Positions 1 through 13,714 are shown, numbered from the stretch's first letter. The stretch is 64,000 nt of DNA from Phoronis australis (GCA_002633005.1 NMRA01000485.1:186442-250441), one strand, 5' to 3'. Translations and numbers: made by a program. The notes: generated by a model not told the origin, from the sequence alone.

Positions 1-380
1 AATTCTGTGAGAAAAGACGAGGGTCAGATTTAGAGGGAAATCTCAGTGTTGTCAATTCACATATTGTCATATGCGAAATAGCCCACATTTTCCCGTTCGA
101 CTAAAAACAAAAAACAATTTCGGGTGCTTTTGGGTGTTACTTCTCTCGTTCAACAAAAAACACTGTCGGGTGTTTTCTTGTGTTGGGGTGAACAGTTCAT
201 ATTGGCATAGGCCAGATGTCCCGCTTTTTATTCGGAAGTCCAGCTTTTTAATCCAGTTGTCCCGTTTTTTCATTGTGGAATGTTTACCGTGACAGTTATG
301 CAACAGGTGTTCATACTAACGTTGTCTCTTTGATATGAATCGACTTTTTTAGTGACACAACAATCGTAAAAATGTGTTCT
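1..380. other. Non-coding, nothing recognised
   Basis: Only short open frames without family resemblance or splice context are present. No feature is supported. Confidence 0.6.
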
Positions 381-783
381 GGACCCGGTCTCCAATCTTT
401 TTACTCGAAATGGAACTCGAAATTAAGTTTGGCATTTTCTACTCTACTTTTGGGCGAAATCAAGATAAGTGTCTATTATTCTATGCTCGAGTACACAATA
501 ACTTACGTAGATAATTTATTTCCCTTAGTTCTTAGTTTGTAAACCCAATATTAAAGCAATAAGTTCGAGTTTGAACTCGAAATTTCGAGTTTTTACTCGA
601 GTTTGTGCCACGAATATAAGGGTCTTCAAGGGCAAACTTGAACTAGAAACTCCTATGCATAAATTATAATGTATTCGAGCACAGTCTGATAACCAATTAT
701 CTTAAGTTCGCACAAAAGGAGCAGAGAAATTGCCAAAAATGGTTTCGAGTTCGTTTCGAGTACAAAGATTAGAGACCGGGCCC
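381..783. repeat. Miniature inverted-repeat element, AACTCGA-rich family (best copy)
   Basis: The two ends are inverted copies: the left end reads GGACCCGGTCTCCAATCTTT and the reverse complement of the right end reads GGGCCCGGTCTCTAATCTTT. Similarity continues inward for about 50 bases through repeated TACTCGAAA and GAACTCGAAA words. There is no coding capacity, so it looks like a non-autonomous DNA element. Related sequence occurs near 21840-22186, 25371-25637, 35949-36091 and 62895-63145. The superfamily is not assigned because no clear target-site duplication was found. Confidence 0.7.
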
Positions 784-1485
784 TGGTCTCTCTGTTTACG
801 GTAACGCACACTACATTTATGGCAATCACTAACTTTTACATTCTGAAGAAATGAGTTTATTTCTTGACTTCAACGGGAAGTCCTACACTGCAACCAATGT
901 ACGTAATGGGCTACGGTTTATCCACGCAGTTATGTAATAGATGTTTGTTCATTTTCATTTCTCAGAAAACATGTATTTGCAACGCGTGGATAGGTAGTTG
1001 GAGTAATACGTTCATCGCATTTTTGTTTGTGTCACTGAATCCTGAAATTTTACTGAATAATGTTATGCTATCAAAATGAACCAACGGTCCAATTAATATA
1101 TAAATTATTATCGACGAATGGTTTGCTAAATTCTTCACAGCAGGAATTCATATTCTAAACTCTTTGCTTTAGGGTAGTAGTCTTTTGAATTAATTCAGTG
1201 TTGTTTCAACTAGTCATTTACATAACATCTCTGGTTCCTTTCCTTTTGAATGGTACTATTACACTCTGTTATTTTTCGAATTTTGGCAACACTTTTGGTT
1301 TTTAGAATTTCAAAAATATTTTTAATCTGTCAAATATGTGAAAGGATACTTATACATTACGTATGCAAGCAAATCCCACGCTTGCGCGGCGCAACATCAC
1401 CAGCGCGAGATCGAAGTTGGCTTTCCTGCAAGTCGACAGTCCTATGCTTACGGGGCACTGCACAATTCTCACTGGGTTTTGCCTA
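784..1485. other. Non-coding, nothing recognised
   Basis: Short open frames only; none has a recognisable domain or paired splice sites. Confidence 0.55.
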
Positions 1486-2440
1486 GCAATACACACATCA
1501 AACGAGTTATCACATTTTCTTCACTTTGTCGATTTTGTATGCAAACAATGACGTGTTTTCAGTCATTTCACATGAAGCCCTAAAGATGAGCTCAGAAACC
1601 ACTTTGTGTCTTGTATTTTTGGCCCTTTCACTCCTACTGAAAAGCAAGGTAGGCTAAGAAAAATGGGCAAAAACTCAAAGTCCACACTTTTCACCCCAAA
1701 ACCACCACAATCCTGCCGATGTACGAAATAAGCCTACATTAGATTCTTAAAGCAAACTTCCAATCGATTCCAAAATGTGTCCCAACAGTACTGTCAACCA
1801 ATTGTTTGCAATTCTGTCTTGTTTGAAGGCTGCCATGAATTTTCATGAAGTTATTTAAGTGCCTGCATTTGCTATGACGTACAACTATCCCAACAAAACA
1901 GTTTATGTTACATAACAATTCCGGGACATCTTGTGTTTTTGTTTACTGTGTCACTACCAGTGCTTACTCATAGTGAAATCCAATATGCGAGACAGCTGTC
2001 CAGACTTCATTCATGTTTATGTTTTGGATGAAATCACCGGAATTTTCAGTATTGTTGTTGTTTTGCACTCACAACCCACACATATTTCTATTCACTATAT
2101 ATATTGTAGCTAGAGTTAATAAAAGTTTGTTTGTCAGTAGAAACTGAGCTACTGTGTTAGTTTTTATGTTGCTCTTCATCAACTAATTGCTGTTGCTACC
2201 TTGTTGACCAACTCTCTACCGTTCAAGCAAGAACCGGGTAGCACAACTATACTACCACGACCTATCCCCATACTGCTGGAATCCGTGTCCCCACAAGGGC
2301 TACCAAAAATCGCAGGATCCGCCATCTTTAAGAAGAGTGCAGCTGCAGCCGAGAAAGTAGTATTTTCTCATTCTCAACACGAAGATTTTAATATTTTGGC
2401 AATCCAAATTGGCAACGACAACCTCCCAGTGCCACCTTAG
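1486..2440. repeat. Unclassified dispersed repeat, copy A
   Basis: Aligned by eye with 4920-5520. Shared blocks include TGTATTTTTGGCCCTTTCAC (A) against TGTATTTTTGACCCTTTCAC (B), CACTTTTCACCCCAAAA, and GAAGAGTGCAGCTG/AAAGC. Copy A carries roughly 480 extra bases around 1845-2320. The short open frames inside it are products of the repeat and not credible genes. The class is unknown. Confidence 0.6.
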
Positions 2441-4919
2441 ACGTAACTGCATGAGGGTGCTTAACACCTGGAGTCGCTTCGCCGTGGTGGCCGCGGCTTG
2501 TGCGCAAGATCATAAATTTTAATGGCGATCCATGTACTATAGTCTGTGTGTTATGCAAAGCTTCAATAAGCTATTTTTCAGTATGGAAATGACAGTAACA
2601 ACCTTGACGAAGTATTTATCTCAATGATACGTCCTCATACCAACGTATAGGCTTGGAATTAGTTATATTTCTGACACGACACAGTGATTTATTTTGATTG
2701 TACTCAATATGCCTGTGACCAGACAGGGCGACCGTGTTCTCATAAGATTTAGTGCCAGAGCGCCCTGGAAACGACGCGGAAATTGTCAATCTTTGGATGT
2801 ACAGCTAAATCCCGAAGGCGAGACCCCAGTGATTTGTAGATTTGTTGAAATGGTCTGCGAATAATTAGTTGAAAGACAGGTAATAATTTCCATACTAATG
2901 GCAAGATTCATACTGCAGTGGGCACTAGCGTAGTGACTCAATGTTTTACTGGTTGATACCACTTCGAAGCACTGTGTAGGTATGGTCAATCTGGCAATCA
3001 ACTAAACATAGAGAATGATGGCTCAAACTTTGCCCGATGAGAACGTTGAGTGATGTTGTAACGTAATGATACGTTGACGTCTGGGCCCATGGGCCGTGAC
3101 AACACAGACCAGCACGGCTTAATCAATGGAAAATGAGCCGCTTTAATTATTACGCAATGCACCCGTTCTATAGTGGTTTTTCATACGAATGTATTTAATC
3201 GTGCATTACTGGAAAACAACGTTATTGGAAACCTTCTTGACTTCCTTCCTCTTAAAAACGAATTTTAGTTTGCCAATGTGTATAGATTTTGTGAAGGATC
3301 TAGAATTTAATCAGAGCGTGAAATTGTATCCATTAATGGTTTGTAGCCGCAGCTTAGGATTGCCGGATTATTGTGGAAACACTCATTTCGCCTCGCCTGT
3401 TTGAACAGGGACGTACCACGACAACCAGTAGTCTATTGGGGCGTAGACGTTGTACCTCACATTTCCGCCATTTTACCCGAGTATATACCCACCGTAACGT
3501 ACATGTAGTCGTTAATTGATAGGCTGGTTTAGCTTATCCTTGCTGTGGTAGTCACTGGGCAGGTGGCGGATAACGACGAACCGCAGCTAGAGGAACATCT
3601 ACTTGAGCCAAAACATACCTCTGCATAGCTTAAGTGAGTTGAGTACATAAACTGTACAATGTAGGAAAATATGATTGTACGCCACTCAAATTGACAGTGT
3701 CGCATGAAACAAAAACTTATACATTGATTTGAGGTGATTGAAGTGAGAAATGAAATTTGTGGAACATTTTGTGTTCGGATATTAGCTGCACTGAGGTATC
3801 CTTGTTGTTGTACAAAAAGAATATGCTATGCAATATAAAACGCTTTTGTTCAACCAGTATATTGAATCGTTTGAAATACTAATGAAGGAGAAATGCGATC
3901 GTTGACAATTGCAATTTGCAGAACATTTGGCAATCAATAATTGTACGTCGCCTCTTGTTTAACTAATTTGGAGAACACACTTTCAGATGCCCAAATATTT
4001 GGAAATGCAAACTAAAATGGAAAAATGGTGTAAATTTTAATTTATTATAATTTTGTGTCTGAACAGAGACGGTGCATCTTGCTAGGTGACAAAATAGATT
4101 TAAAAGGGCTTTGCATTCCAAAACTTTAAAAAAAACATTTTCTTTATTTTCGTCACTCCAAATGAGATAATACACGCTATTGTTGGCTTAATTACGTAGT
4201 AAATGCCCTTGGGATACTCTCAGTTCTTCTTAAAAGTACTGTTTACATATCTCGTTGGGATTTGAAATGTCTGTCATCAAAACATGGAAAACACGGTTAA
4301 AAAAATTACAGTTCCACCTGCGCACGCCTCAGAAGGTGTGACGTCACCAGAGTAGTCAAGTAGATTCCGCCATCTGGATTCTTCTAGTTTTTATTACTTC
4401 TCTGTGGGAACTTACATTGGGTCATAAGTTGTAATGTGGCTGATATGCTAATCTACCTGTTTCACAGATACTGTAGCATGCGCTTCAGATTTTAAAAAGT
4501 AAATTTTGCCACTTTAAACAAAAGTCTTAGTGCGCGTGAATAATGCACCGCCATCCTGTTTGTCCCCAATTTGGATTAGATGCTTAGAGTGTGACGTATT
4601 ACGATGACGTTAATGAGAAAGACTAGATCATAAACAACTCAAAGATTCATCGTTTAGATTTTAAAAATCTATTCAACTTCTGCGAGAATGTAACGCACCC
4701 GACGCTTGTGACTGACTCAGGTGATTGTTCGTCACAAATATTCGACATGTCGAACAAATCGGACAATATGAGTGAGACCATTGTGGATTGAATAGGAGCG
4801 GTAGGTGAAATTCCAACAGAAAAAACACAGACCCGATCCACGATTTTCAGAGGAATGTATTCCGACTGACGCGCAGTGAGCTGCAAAGACTTGAGGAGAC
4901 AAAGAACAGTTCTCACAGG
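2441..4919. other. Non-coding stretch, nothing recognised
   Basis: About 2.5 kb of mixed-composition DNA. The open frames here (for example around 2786-3001 and 4647-4956) resemble no known family and have no exon context. Confidence 0.5.
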
Positions 4920-5520
4920 GTTTGCCTATCAGAATACTCGTCAATGGACTCTTCACCCTTTCTTCACTCTGTCAAAAACTGCATGCAAATAAAGAAAAGT
5001 TACGAGTCATTTCACATCACAAGCCCTACAGATGAGCACAGAAACGTTAGTCTCTCTTGTATTTTTGACCCTTTCACTTCCACTGAAAACCAGGCTAGAC
5101 TAAGAAAAATAAGGGAAAATGCAAAATCGGCACTTTTCACCCCAAAACTACCACTTCCTTGCAGATGCTCGACTAAAGCCAACCTTAGATCCGAAAGCAG
5201 ATGTCCTACCAATGCCAAAAATTTGGTCCAAAAGTATTGTCAACTGTCTATTTTTTTGCAAATCTGGCTTGTTTGAGGGCTTCCTGAAATCGCGGCCAAT
5301 TTCTCAGTTGCTACACAGCAATGCACAATTGCAATAGGGAGCCACCAACTTGAAGAAGAGTGCAGCTAAAGCAGACAAAGTCGTCTTTTTATTCTCAGCA
5401 TGCTCACAAATACAAACAAACCACAAGTTCACTTGGCCTACATACAATACCTAAAAATGCCTCCAAGCCTGGCCTATCCATAGATTTTAGTATTTTGGGA
5501 GTGCAAATTGGCCCCGGCTG
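4920..5520. repeat. Unclassified dispersed repeat, copy B
   Basis: Second copy of the repeat at 1486-2440, in the same orientation and without its roughly 480-base middle block. The overlapping open frames at 4944-5337 come from the repeat. Confidence 0.6.
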
Positions 5521-6129
5521 CAGCCTAACTTTTCAGTGAAACCTGAGTTCGCATGAATCTCGCGAAGAGAGCTAGAGTAATCACGTGCTTCACTTGTATA
5601 AGAGGGCGAAATATAGCGATGTCTTGTCTTGACATCAAAGTGGCATCGATGAACGTGCAAATACATGTACACCTGCGCCTTCTGTCAACGCCTCAATAGA
5701 TTTTCATGAATTTTGGCAAACATAGATCCCTGTTATGGAAATGACAACGCACTTCCATTTTCGGACGCATCTAAGTTATTTTCTGCCATATTGTGTCCGA
5801 TTATATTATTCCCAAAAATCGGTCCCATCTTGCTTAATCCATTCATACTAGAGATGATTTCTATCCTTGAGAAAAAAGACGTGGCCAATAAGTCAGGGCA
5901 GGCCCATTAATTTGCTTGTCACGGCTGGTTAGTTTTTGACGCCAGGGCAGTAATAGCTATTAAGGGAATTCCAAGCCATTGATAATAACCAATTTTAGTG
6001 CAAGCAAAGGTTAATAACGCCATGATGATTAAACGCACGTTTGAGGACCTTTGAAGATTTTAAGACACTGGGCCGGGGTTTATAAAGCGCAACTACCGGT
6101 CTTAAAGTACGGGCTTACTTAAATCTACA
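5521..6129. other. Non-coding, nothing recognised
   Basis: No gene, RNA or repeat could be supported. Confidence 0.5.
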
Positions 6130-6240
6130 TGTACGCTAGAATCAAGAACACAACTGCCATTTTTGTAGCCTCAAATTTCGCCTCGGATGTGAATGCTAAT
6201 TGCGCATGTACGGAGTGCAGTCATACGAAAAGTCACGTGA
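6130..6240. repeat. Fragment of the GTAGCCTCAAATT inverted-repeat element family
   Basis: Contains TTGTAGCCTCAAATTTCGCC. The reverse complement of its outer flank matches the ends at 34701-34740 and 42350-42397 (AATTTGAGGCTACGAA-type terminus followed by a GGTGTTTC-type block). No matching second end was found nearby, so it is listed as a fragment. Confidence 0.5.
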
Positions 6241-6656
6241 CTTTTAACCAGAAGAATGACTGGTATCGTGACTGCAAATCTTCCATTGAGCATTCCCCAT
6301 TCCGCTGTTCTGTTATTGTTTCTGGGAGCTCGGGTAGAGAAGGTTCTTGTATTAGTTTCGACTTCATTGCTCTTTCCATAAACGTTCTAAAAACGCCTTG
6401 TATATTTGAAGTGACGTCTTGCTGCTAAATTCAAATTCACCGTCCAGTTTGACATCCAGTTATCAGCATCATGGTGAACATGTCTGACATCTGTTTCTTG
6501 GTTGGCCAATCAGAGATGAACTCAACCGGTGTTATAAATCAGCTGAACGTAAAAAACACGGTTTTACAGTCTTAATTTGCGTAATGTGAATCATAGTCCA
6601 GATGACAAACAAGTTTTGTCATCATCATGCCCACCTCTCACAATGTCTTTTCAGCG

Positions 6657-7431
6657 GTGCACTACGGAAAGCCAAAACGGAAAAAATCCAAAGCACTCAC
6701 TTTACTGTGCAGAAATTTAAATAAAGTCCAGAAAAGAATTCTCGTTGGTAAAATAAATTTACTAGGATTTCCGTGATCACTCCAGAAATTACTCCATATA
6801 CCAAAATAGCTAACAATAACACTTCCACCATGAAAATGAGATGCAGAAAAAATTGAAATACCAGTAGCGCAAAAGATAACAAATCGGCAAAAATGTGACT
6901 ATCGCAGAACAAAAAACGTTCTAGAAATACGCTTCACATGCCGGAAAAACGTTGCCACTCAGAAGAACGTGGCCACGAAAATGATGACGTCATGTACTTG
7001 AAGCAAGATGGCTGAGCCAAATGGTGAACGTTTGAGTGGTGCATGATCTGAGATATCTCGTGTCTGTAACACTCAATCGTCCGCATTTCAACAGAATTCT
7101 AAGACGTGACGGAGACATTGCTCAACACTAAGACCTTACGTAACTGGCCCTATGCCGTAATTTTGAGAGTCACGTGCTCCTGAGTGGTCCTGACATACCG
7201 GTTAGAAAATTTTTTGGCACATGATTCGGTAGGGGCATGGTATAAAATTTTTGGATTAGTTATTTATTAATGTACGATTATAAAAATGCCCTGGTGTGTG
7301 TTTTAATCTAATACGAAGTGAAGACACTGGTTTTGGATAGTTCTTTTTGAACCTGCACAGCCCAAATAATGTTTTTTATGATAGAAAAAAAGTGTTTTGG
7401 ATTTTTTCCGTTTTGTCTTTCCGCAGTACAC
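6657..7431. repeat. Inverted-repeat pair, 41-bp arms about 690 bp apart
   Basis: Left arm 6657-6697 and right arm 7391-7431 are reverse complements with four mismatches in 41 positions; the shared core is CAAAACGGAAAAAATCCAAA. The interior shows no recognisable transposase. This is either a TIR element of about 775 bp or two opposed fragments of one repeat. Confidence 0.6.
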
Positions 7432-10400
7432 TGTGCTTTCAGTTCAGATGTGCTTCTACTCTTGTGTACCGAACAGCATGCAACTGCAGTTGCGTGAGCA
7501 ACAATTGAATAAATATTTGTTGCAGTAAAGTCACAGAAGCTGAAAGTACACGTAAGAGACAATTTGAAAGGTGGAAATATGCACACAAATCAAATCGTAG
7601 TTTAGTGTTTTAAAATTTGACCAAATGTCATCATCTACGAGTTGTTCTCCAGACTCAAACACAAACAGTCTGCCGGACAACGTCCACATTAGGCATTGTA
7701 TTCATTTGTACGAAACAATATCAAAAAATATGTGGTGCTGAGAATTCCGAAGTGATGTGTAGTCGCTGAGTAATTTTTTCGTTATTCAGCGTCTTCTTTT
7801 GAACTCTGTTTTGCTAAAAAGTACCTCCTATTAAGCAGGTGTATTACTTTAAAGCTATTTGTTCTAGGTTGGTGCCTGTCCGACCCGAACGATCACTCGG
7901 TGTTAATGAAAGTTTAAGTCTTCTAAACCTGAACAATACGTTACGCATGAATTACAATACACAATACAATAATAATAATAAATTGGAATTTTCAGAACAA
8001 CGACCAGAATGGGATAATTTTGCTAGCCTCCAAAATTTAAGAATTTCCAGAAATTAGGAATTAAGAAATAAAACAAATCGTTAGCTCGAATAGTGAATGT
8101 GTCCGTAAGAGTTTTGCACGTGTGTTTGACGTTTTATTGCTGCAAAATGATAAGGCCAGCGGATAATTTTTCTTGAATTGAGCCTAGGAATGAACTTCTC
8201 GTATGCGACACACAGTCACGACAAGTGGACGTCACACGCCAAATTCAAAACTTTCTTCTGTCATCTAGAGTCAGGTAAAATAATTGAACGCGCTCTTATG
8301 AAGGAACAAGACGAGCTGAACTGATATAAAACACATTGCATTTTTGATGACACGCTGGGGTTATCGAGTGAGAACTAGTGCAAGACAGTCGTCTGCGTAA
8401 ACAAGACTGTTCTAAGGCACAAAATAACAGACACTTCAGACACTGAACTTAAGTCCCCATTAAAAGTATAAACAATATCTGAAAAATAATTTAGACTTCG
8501 AGTTCGGACATTCTACCCATAACCCCGAACGCGGTTCTATTGTCATCAGTTTTTGGAGCAGCCTTTTAAATGACATAGCTGGCGTGGTTCATGATTGTAC
8601 CGTATGTTTTAGCCTTTGTACTCAACAATGATGTTCACATGACGACGAATGTTCCGTTCACACTATCCTTGGTCGCACAGCTTGTGACAAGGAAATAATT
8701 TCTCGCAAGCTACATCTTGAATTCCCTTCAGAGATACATGTAGATTAATGTAGTCCTGACGTTTTTTCCAAAACAAGACAGCCACGCAACTGTTTGATTT
8801 TATGCTCATGTTACGGTTTGACTCACAGAGGTGAATCACTAACCAGGCTATAATTAACGGCCATTTTGAATTGTCGCATTACGCTCACGTTCTTTTTGTT
8901 AATAAGCTTATATTGTTGTCTCCATCCGATGTAACACACATTGTGATCGGATCGTGTTTAATCCTTTAAGAAACTCTCCGATCGTAAACGTAGAAAACAG
9001 CAAAATGCATAAATTTAACATCGATGAATGAATTCCGGATCTTCGTGCATACGTTTGTTACCGACTTTTATCGTATTTTATATGTTTCCTTTTTATAATT
9101 TTTGTTGCTAGCAGCATAATTAATGCGAATAATTTTAATTTACTTCTTGTTTTTAATATGGATTGTAAGCACGAGCTTGGACTGAAAAAAATCGGTTATT
9201 TCCGACTTTTCTAATCTTAGGACAAGTGATTGCCACGATAGCAGTTTTATTAAAGTTTTAGCGGATCAAAAATTGTCAAATTCACAGAAAGATAAAACAA
9301 TAAAGGAGCCCATTCACCGCAGTATATCCTTATTTCTGGACTCGATTTTCGTGACAGTCGCTTTTGAGTGAAACGGGTTATATCAAGCTATTAATCATTA
9401 TTACCAAACTAACGCTCGGTAAAGCTGCATGATAACAATGTGCTTGCCAAAATATGGTAGATAAAGTTTGTATCAATTTTGAATTTTCAAAATGTATTTA
9501 TCATGAATAATGTTCCGGCAACACCTCACATTGCTTAGGAACTTCCGTCTGAACTCTTGTTCAATAAGATCAATTTACAACTGCACATAGTTTCGCGTCT
9601 CGGCATATGGTGTAACAATCGTCATGAAGAGCATGCAAATTTGCAAATACAGCTACAGCTGAATCAGGTACTCGTCATATATATTCATGTGTTCAGGTGC
9701 AAAACTGTTGAGCATGACGTCATTTTGATGACGTTATGACGTTTTGGACCCAATGTGACGGCATGCCTATTCTTATTTCCGGTTCCAAATGGCGTCATCT
9801 ACTGCCATGACACGTCACCACTAAACATCCGAATTACAAATAATGTTTGTTAAAACGAATCCGAGAGACAACCAGTTTCCACCTCGTGCACGAGTTAAGA
9901 TAACCAGATAAGGAGCACGAGAAAAGGAAAGGATTTCTGGGTGATAAGCATTAGAAACCCACTTTGTTTACAACTAAATACAGTTTAGTGTGGTCTACGT
10001 CACATATTAGCCAAAATATCGCTTATGTGCATGCAGGACCCAAACACTAGGTACTTGTCGATTTATTTAAAACTGGAACTGGAACGATTCGTTTTTTGAA
10101 TTACTTTATAAAGAGTTTGCTATCTCGTCGCTAGAGCCATTGACTAACTATAGAATAGCCTAGCACCTCTAGCTAGCTTGACCGCTCTCTGCAGAGACCA
10201 GGGTAGAGTTCAGTAACTGTCTCACAATTACAAAATTTTAACCAAAAGTACGTGTTCTCACTTAAAATGCTCGGCGATATCTCCCAAAATCTCGCGAAGT
10301 CTTCCTTTTTAGCGAAGTCCTAGCGTATTCATTTTGTTGCTCTCGAAGATCTTCCTCTTGTGTTTCTGCCAACTGAAGCTTGCGTATTGCCAGTTTACCA

Positions 10401-11711
10401 GGCTATATAATTTTCTTATCCAGTGGCTCCACAATGAAAGAAAAGTTTAATAATACACGCTTATGTCCAAGTGACTGATCAACGGACTGTTGCAAAGCTG
10501 TGAACATTTTGAGTATTTCGATTGAAATGTATTCATCCATTACACGAATCATATGCTTGACCTTCTAGATATATATTATAGCAGTAAAGTTTCAACAATC
10601 TAATGTTCAACTGAGCCGTGTTCTCCTTGAATGACACGTGGCATATCAGCGCTTAGTTGAGTGTAGCCAAGACAACTAGGTGAGCTAAGTATTACAGCCG
10701 TAAAAGGTGAAATTGAATCTCTTTCTTGCTATTACGCAAATGATAACCGCCTTAAGAAGCATTCCTCAGCTAAAATATACAACGGGTCATAAAACTTGTG
10801 TACTGTGAGGTATAAGGTTTTGAGATTTTCACTAGATCTCCTTAGTCTTGAAAAAAGATTAGGTTCAATCTGTTATAGATCTCGAAAACGAGATCATTTG
10901 GTCAGATAATTAATTATACCAAGCTCAGACGATCTGACTTGTATGTGTGTACTTCAGTACTTCAAATTATTTCTCTCATTTTCTGCGACAAATATTTATT
11001 CCATTGCTGCTCAATGGTTTACTTGCATGCATTTTCTTTTTGAATAACCTTTGTGAGATTCGACAAGAGCAACGCAGACCGTTGACCAGTACAGTTACGT
11101 GAGATGACCATTTTTAAGCATTCCCACTAAAGGGATCAACGCTCTCCTAATTTTTTCCAAAAGCCGAGCATAGCATGCATTATCTTACTGCAGTCTGGTC
11201 AGAGGCAACACATGAGAGCATTTTAATTAGTAAAAACACGACGTTATCTTGTATTATCGGGCATTGGCACCAAATGACAAGTGATCACTTATGGTTTTGA
11301 TAAGTAGGCTTCATATCTGTCTCTTTCATTTAATCTCTCAATGTAGTTTCCGACCGGGGTTTCCCAGGTAGATGCCACAATGATTCGTCACTCTCCAACA
11401 GCAACCTGATTTCTAGGGAGAACGGATGCAATTCGTACTTTAGAATGTAGAACGATACCGTATCATTTGAACAACTTAATTTAAGTAAGAATATAGGAGA
11501 AATGCTTTTGTATGGTATATTTTTCAAAACCAAATTTTCACTTGACACTCCATTAGGCGATGACCTTGTAGTAAATTACTTTCAGGCTACGTAGGTCGAC
11601 AGGTCACTAGTGCATTCAGCCTGATATCTACACAACTTCGAAGTTAAACTCTTTAAAAGTATGACGTAGTTCATGAAAGTAGAATGCTGGGAATTTCATT
11701 TCTGACGTCGC
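7432..11711. other. Non-coding stretch, nothing recognised
   Basis: About 4.3 kb of ordinary non-coding DNA with a short AAT run near 7965-7980. No exon with matching splice sites and protein-like translation was seen. Confidence 0.5.
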
Positions 11712-11905
11712 ACCAATATGCCATTGACTGAGTCACGTGGCCATGTCTTATCAGCAAAATTCAGGAAAAAGAAAGGATCCGTTCATTGCACAAAATCAGC
11801 ATCAATAACATGACCAAATTTCGTTTGACAGAAGTATTCAAGATGCCAATCGTCAATAACACGGTTACAGTTTACTAAATTATCACTTCGTTTTCGTTTT
11901 GTGCA
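11712..11905. repeat. Unclassified dispersed repeat (copy 1)
   Basis: Aligns in the same orientation with 15045-15240. Shared blocks are AACATGACCAAATTTCGTTT against AACATGACCACATTTCGTTT, TTCAAGATG, and TATCACTTCGTTTTCG against CATCCTTTCGTCTTC. Non-coding. Confidence 0.6.
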
Positions 11906-12337
11906 AAGACGTGCCAGGTCGATACTACCTCGGACAAGATCGGTTAAGTTGCTGTTTACGATGGGTTAGTTTAAGTCGCCATGGCTGTATGGCCTTCTGG
12001 GAATTTCAGTCGATTCACTCCAACCAGCTTCGTTTTGTACGACGTTTAAGCACGCGACGCTGCTGCTTTGGAAGAGCAAAACTGCCCGTCAAGAGATTTG
12101 GTGTGTTTTATTTTAATGGCACTTGGTAGTTTTATTGCGGCTTCATCAAATCTTTTAAACCAATTGACGTTGATGTAACGGCTTCGAAATGTCCTTCAAA
12201 TCGTGTACTGTAGTTGGAAAGTCTTCATTTGCTAATTTACGGCTTTGAACTCTCCAAAAGAGCCAGGGAATCGAACAGTGCATCACGTGACAGAGTTCCT
12301 TTTGCACTGCTACATGAGATGTGTCTTAGGTACCTCT
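11906..12337. other. Non-coding, nothing recognised
   Basis: No supported feature between the repeat and the pyrimidine tract. Confidence 0.45.
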
Positions 12338-12545
12338 TTTCTTTTCCTTTTCTTCTTCCACCTCCTAATCCGTCCTCCATCTTCTTCATTTTTCTTCTTC
12401 TGACCCATTTCTTCTTGTTGTTGCTCTTGTTGTTCTTTCTCGTCTCCTCTTCCTCCTCCTCCTCTTTCTTCTCTTTCCTGTTCTATTTCTTCTTCATCTT
12501 TGCTGTTTATCTTTCTTCTTATTGTCTTCCACTATCATCGCTGGC
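12338..12545 (+). repeat. Polypyrimidine (CT-rich) tract
   Basis: About 200 bases almost wholly C and T on this strand, with imperfect TTCTTC, TCCTCC and CTTTTC units. The open frame across it (12214-12588) translates to runs of Ser, Phe and Leu and is a composition artefact. Long pyrimidine strands can form triplex DNA; that is general knowledge, not shown here. Confidence 0.8.
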
Positions 12546-13359
12546 AGCATTGATTCTCATTCCAAACCTTCAAAACCAAATGACTTAAATATTTTGGACC
12601 TGTTGTTAATAAGGAACGGATGAACGGGTTATGAATAAGAATAGTGTTATAGTGTTTGATGACGTAATTTACATGGGATTTAAAAGTCTGTTGCATTGTG
12701 TTAAAACACTACAAAACATCGACACCAATTGGCCTTTCCAGAGAATGATTGAGTTGAAGATAAGACGGAAACTGCGCAGTCTTCTTATCACTAAGGACGT
12801 GTCTTTTATACTGACGAATTACTACAACTGTAATCGTACAGTTTGATAGCCATAAATACGGCATATCTAGTATTAATGGCTACAATATAAAACACATGAG
12901 GGAATGTGATCAGAAATTGTCGTACAGTGACTCAAGAGTTGTAATAAAATGCAGTAAGATGACGCATACGTCGTCATAACTATGATTTCCGATGCCTACA
13001 ACATCCTTATAAAGAGAGCTGACAGCACTAACCGAAGAAGGTTTAAGTGAAAGAATTAGACCAAAGCACAAACACTATTTTAAAAATGGTGACTCATCCA
13101 ATCACGTTGTGTCTAATCGTTACTCTTTTAATTTTACGGCCTATGTTAAGAGGCATTTCCTTTTTACTCGGGCCATTAAACACATATTACTTTACAAACC
13201 TGGAAAGACAACCACGCGAAGCTCGCCTCATGCGTTACACGTGTATCCCTATGACGAAAGAACATGAATATCATCTCCAAATCAAAATACAACGAGCATC
13301 GGCAACTAAGGCAGTGTCAAACATTTTGTTTTGACTAATACGGCTTTCAAAATTTGCAG
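12546..13359. other. Non-coding, nothing recognised
   Basis: Holds small open frames (12631-12846, 13047-13334) without family resemblance. Confidence 0.45.
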
Positions 13360-13714
13360 CTGCTTCGTGATGTTGGAGAGCAATTACAGTCATTGTGCGA
13401 AAAAATAAGAACGGTATGTTCATCGTTGTGTTTTCGTTTTTACACTCTAACCATGCTTATATTGGTGTAAATCACTTTCATTTTGTTTGCAGGCGGAGAA
13501 GACCTACCTACCCATGTTAGCTTTTAATGCTTGCAAACATAAAGACGTCCGAGTTTATCTGAACTCGATTGTTATTCAAAGTATATTATTAAGACTTCGA
13601 TATATTCTTACTCTATTGTATAATAAATTGATTTCAATTGCTTCACTGATATGGAAAGCAGGTAGAGGGATTTGTTTCTTAGAATCACCAAAGAAGGACC
13701 TTCTGGAGGCACGG
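13360..13714 (+). pseudogene. Exon-like blocks of an unidentified gene or gene relic
   Basis: 13360-13413 is 54 bases between an acceptor (TTTGCAG) and a strong donor (ACG|GTATGT), and reads LLRDVGEQLQSLCEKIRT, an amphipathic, coiled-coil-like peptide. After a 79-base intron a second acceptor (TTGTTTGCAG) opens a block at 13493 that continues in phase 0 as AEKTYLP. A third block at 13683-13714 lies between TTTCTTAG and a GTAAAC donor. Joining the second and third blocks uses a weak GTTAGC donor at 13516 to give phase 2. No initiator or terminal exon was found and I do not recognise the protein. It may be part of a real gene, a relic, or chance. Confidence 0.3.

Noticed and set aside
9714-9742. 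TGACGTCA-type (CRE-like) motifs, also near 30253
   Set aside because: Short palindromes expected by chance in 64 kb and not near a supported promoter.
12214-12588. 124-aa open frame
   Set aside because: It runs through the CT-rich tract and translates to Ser/Phe/Leu runs; composition artefact.
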